Shown: positions 36,301-39,300 of the stretch, piece after piece | Layout of the letters: each line of letters opens with the position of its first letter | Position numbering within the stretch: position 1 is the stretch's first letter | Source of the DNA: Hippopus hippopus | Lineage: Eukaryota; Mollusca; Bivalvia; Cardiida; Cardiidae | Reading direction: 5' to 3' | Length of the DNA: 64,000 bases | Assembly (NCBI GenBank): GCA_946811185.2 | Contig: OX328110.1 | Coordinates: 13,806,516 to 13,870,515 of the forward strand | Position numbers and translations under genes: made by a program | The notes under the pieces: model-generated | Seen by the model: the letters and a program-made list of their open reading frames with translations, nothing else | The model's database searches: none | What the model was told of the DNA's origin: nothing

Positions 36301-39300
36301 TGTTGTGTTATGATATAGTTGTATTGGGTCTGTTCTATTAAAGAGTTACCTATGAAACAAACACGGTTTATGAAAACATTGTGGAAAAGAGGGAAAATTC
36401 TTGTAAGTAGGATTTTCTCCAGCTCCCTCATTGTTTTTGACCCTCGCAAAGACGATTCCTATCATTTAAGTCTCATTTGATGACTTTTCTTATTCAAGAC
36501 TTAACCAAACTACAAAATCTTAAATTGGTCCTAATTCAAAGCATCTGCAGACAACACGTTAAATGTTACTAAGAAACTGAACTTCCTCTTTTGACGTGTA
36601 AAAAACATTCTGAGAAAAGGAGAAAATGATGGTTACCGGCATTTTCTCACAATGTTTTCAAAAGCCTTCTTTGTCAGGTTCATTAATTTAGGATTGTTTT
36701 TTAAAGAGTTAAAACATTGTGGAAAAAAAAGAAATGACTTGTAGCAAGCCATTTCTACTTTTATGAAAGTTTTTTAAAGGACCTCTTGCCTGGGGTTGTC
36801 AAAGCAGAGGATTGTTTTGTGATGATATAAGCCTTCAGCATGCAATCCTTGGTTTCAAGAAGTGATAAGAAATAATGTTTTGAAAACAATGTGGAAAAGG
36901 AGTAATCAAACCATTTTTTTCAAATATATGTATGAATACCAGCATTTTCTCCTTTTCCCAGTATATTTTCAAGAACCTTCTCAAAAGCAAGGAGCGGAGC
37001 CCCAGAAGCGCAGTCAGTAGCATACAGGACTTGCGACCATGGGGTTGGTTGATCGAATCCCCAGCTAGTCTAATTTCGTCTCCAGGACTGATGATAGTCA
37101 TTGTAACAGGGTTCATTCCTCTCTGACTGAAGTACTGGTAAAAGAAATTCTAGAAAAGCACGGATTAGTGCTCTTGGTGTCACAGTACAACTGAAATGTT
37201 GAAAATGGCATTAAACACTTTACCAACAACACCATAGGCAAGGAATCCTCTTGTAAAGGGAAAACTGTTTTGGTTATTTGTAAAAAATTGAGAGTTCTTT
37301 AATCTATCCTTGTTAGCTTTACTATTTTCAAAAAAACATTGAGGTATTGTAGTAGCCCTGGCGTTGTAGTCGTGGTGGTTCGAAAACTGACATTTTCTAA
37401 TACTTTGACATTCTATAATATCTCTGTAATTTTTTAAGCTATTTACTGCAAACTTGGACCGGTTATTCACTATCAGTATAGGGGAACCTTTATAACAAGG
37501 GCGGGTAACCATCAAAGTGTTTTTGACACAATTATGGCCCTTTTTCGATTTTCAATTTTAACTGAAAATGAAGCAACTGCTGCCAAGTGTTGGCACCTGC
37601 ATGCAGTGCTCTTGTTTCGTACGGCATTCAGCCCTTCCAACAGACATTTCCAGTATTGAAACAAGATTCATATCAATGCAGTTTCAAGGTTGCTTTTGCT
37701 GAGAATGTATGGACAAAGTGGACAGTGTAGATCAAAGATCAGACTACATATTTTGTCCAGTCTGATCTTGATCTACTCTGGGCACAAAAGCAACTAAAAT
37801 TGTGAAACATTTTATGGCTTTAATTTTGAGTTTTTAACCTCTTCCCAAATGACAAGTTTTAGACTGAGGTTAAAAGCACCTTCAGAAGACAAATTGAGAT
37901 TGGTAAAAATGAAATGAAGTTCTCTTAAGGGTAGAGAACATTGTGGCAAATGGAGAAAATGCTGGTTACCAACATTTTCATCTTTTCACGGATGTTTTCA
38001 AATGCCTTATTCCACAGGGATGTTAAAACATGTGACTATTTAAAATATTGTTCAAGTCTGAGTTATCTTTTCCTTATTTCAGTGTCCTATATGCGGCAGA
38101 ATTTTGAGCTGTTAAATTTTACTTTGACCCCTGAACTTCAAGACGGAAATTCCAGTGTTTTCAGAAACGTTTCAGATGAATTCTGTGGCCATGTGAGTAT
38201 GCTGTTCATTGTTCTACTGTTTACTACACAATTTCATGTTTTAACTCTTTACTAAACGACAAAATATAAGACTTGTCCAAAGTGGAAGCATTTGCAGATG
38301 ACAAATTAAATGTGGCTCAAATGTTGGAATTCTGTTGAAAAGATAGAAAACATTTGGGAAAAGGAGAAAATGCTGGTTACCAGCATTTTCTCCTTTTCCC
38401 AAAATGTTTTTCAAAAACTTTATACTCCACAGGGTTATCAAAATTCAGGATTATTTGGTAAAGGGTTAATCAAGTTTAGTTCAGATTTTTATTAGAGTAT
38501 TGGACATGTCTGACCCAGAAACATTTACAAATAAGCACCAGTGGACTCAATAGCTTTTAAAACAAACTAGTGACAGATGATTTTCGAAAACACTATGGAC
38601 TATCATGGTTTAGTGCACATGCATAATATGATCTGTTTGTTTGTAGACATAAACTTGTATCCTATTCTCCTTCTACAGTCTTTGACCAATTTGGCTGAAA
38701 ATTTAATGGAAGCCTTTCTGTTATTAGCGCCACGGTTTTTGAAGAAAACCTCAAGGTACTGTCCTAGCCTTTGTGTCATTTGCATTGTCTTGCAGAAACG
38801 ATGACATTGTATAATATCTCTGTCATAATTGAAGATATTTACTTCAATCTCAGATAACGATCAAAATTGTAACCCATACAGCAAGGTACTGTCATAGTCC
38901 TTGTGTCATTTGCATTTTCTTGCAAAAACTTTGACATTGTATAATATCTCTGTCATAATTGAAGATATCTACTTCAAACTCAGATAACTATCAAAATCGT
39001 AACCTGTACAGCAAGGGCAGGTAACTATTAAAATACTTTTGACACAGTTATGCCACTTTTTCAGCTTCACTAAAAGCAACTGCTGATGAGCACATGTGGT
39101 GCCCTTGTTCTCTTTATTCATATTCATGTATATTTTACCATGTATTAGTTTCTTTATATATATATATATATATTTTTCTTTTCAAAGTTCGCTAGGATGA
39201 TGAACTGCAAGAAACAGCCTTTTCCCTTCAACCTCTTACCAGACATCAAAATTTTAAACTTGTCTAAAATGAAAGCATTTCTGATGACAAACTAAGTCTA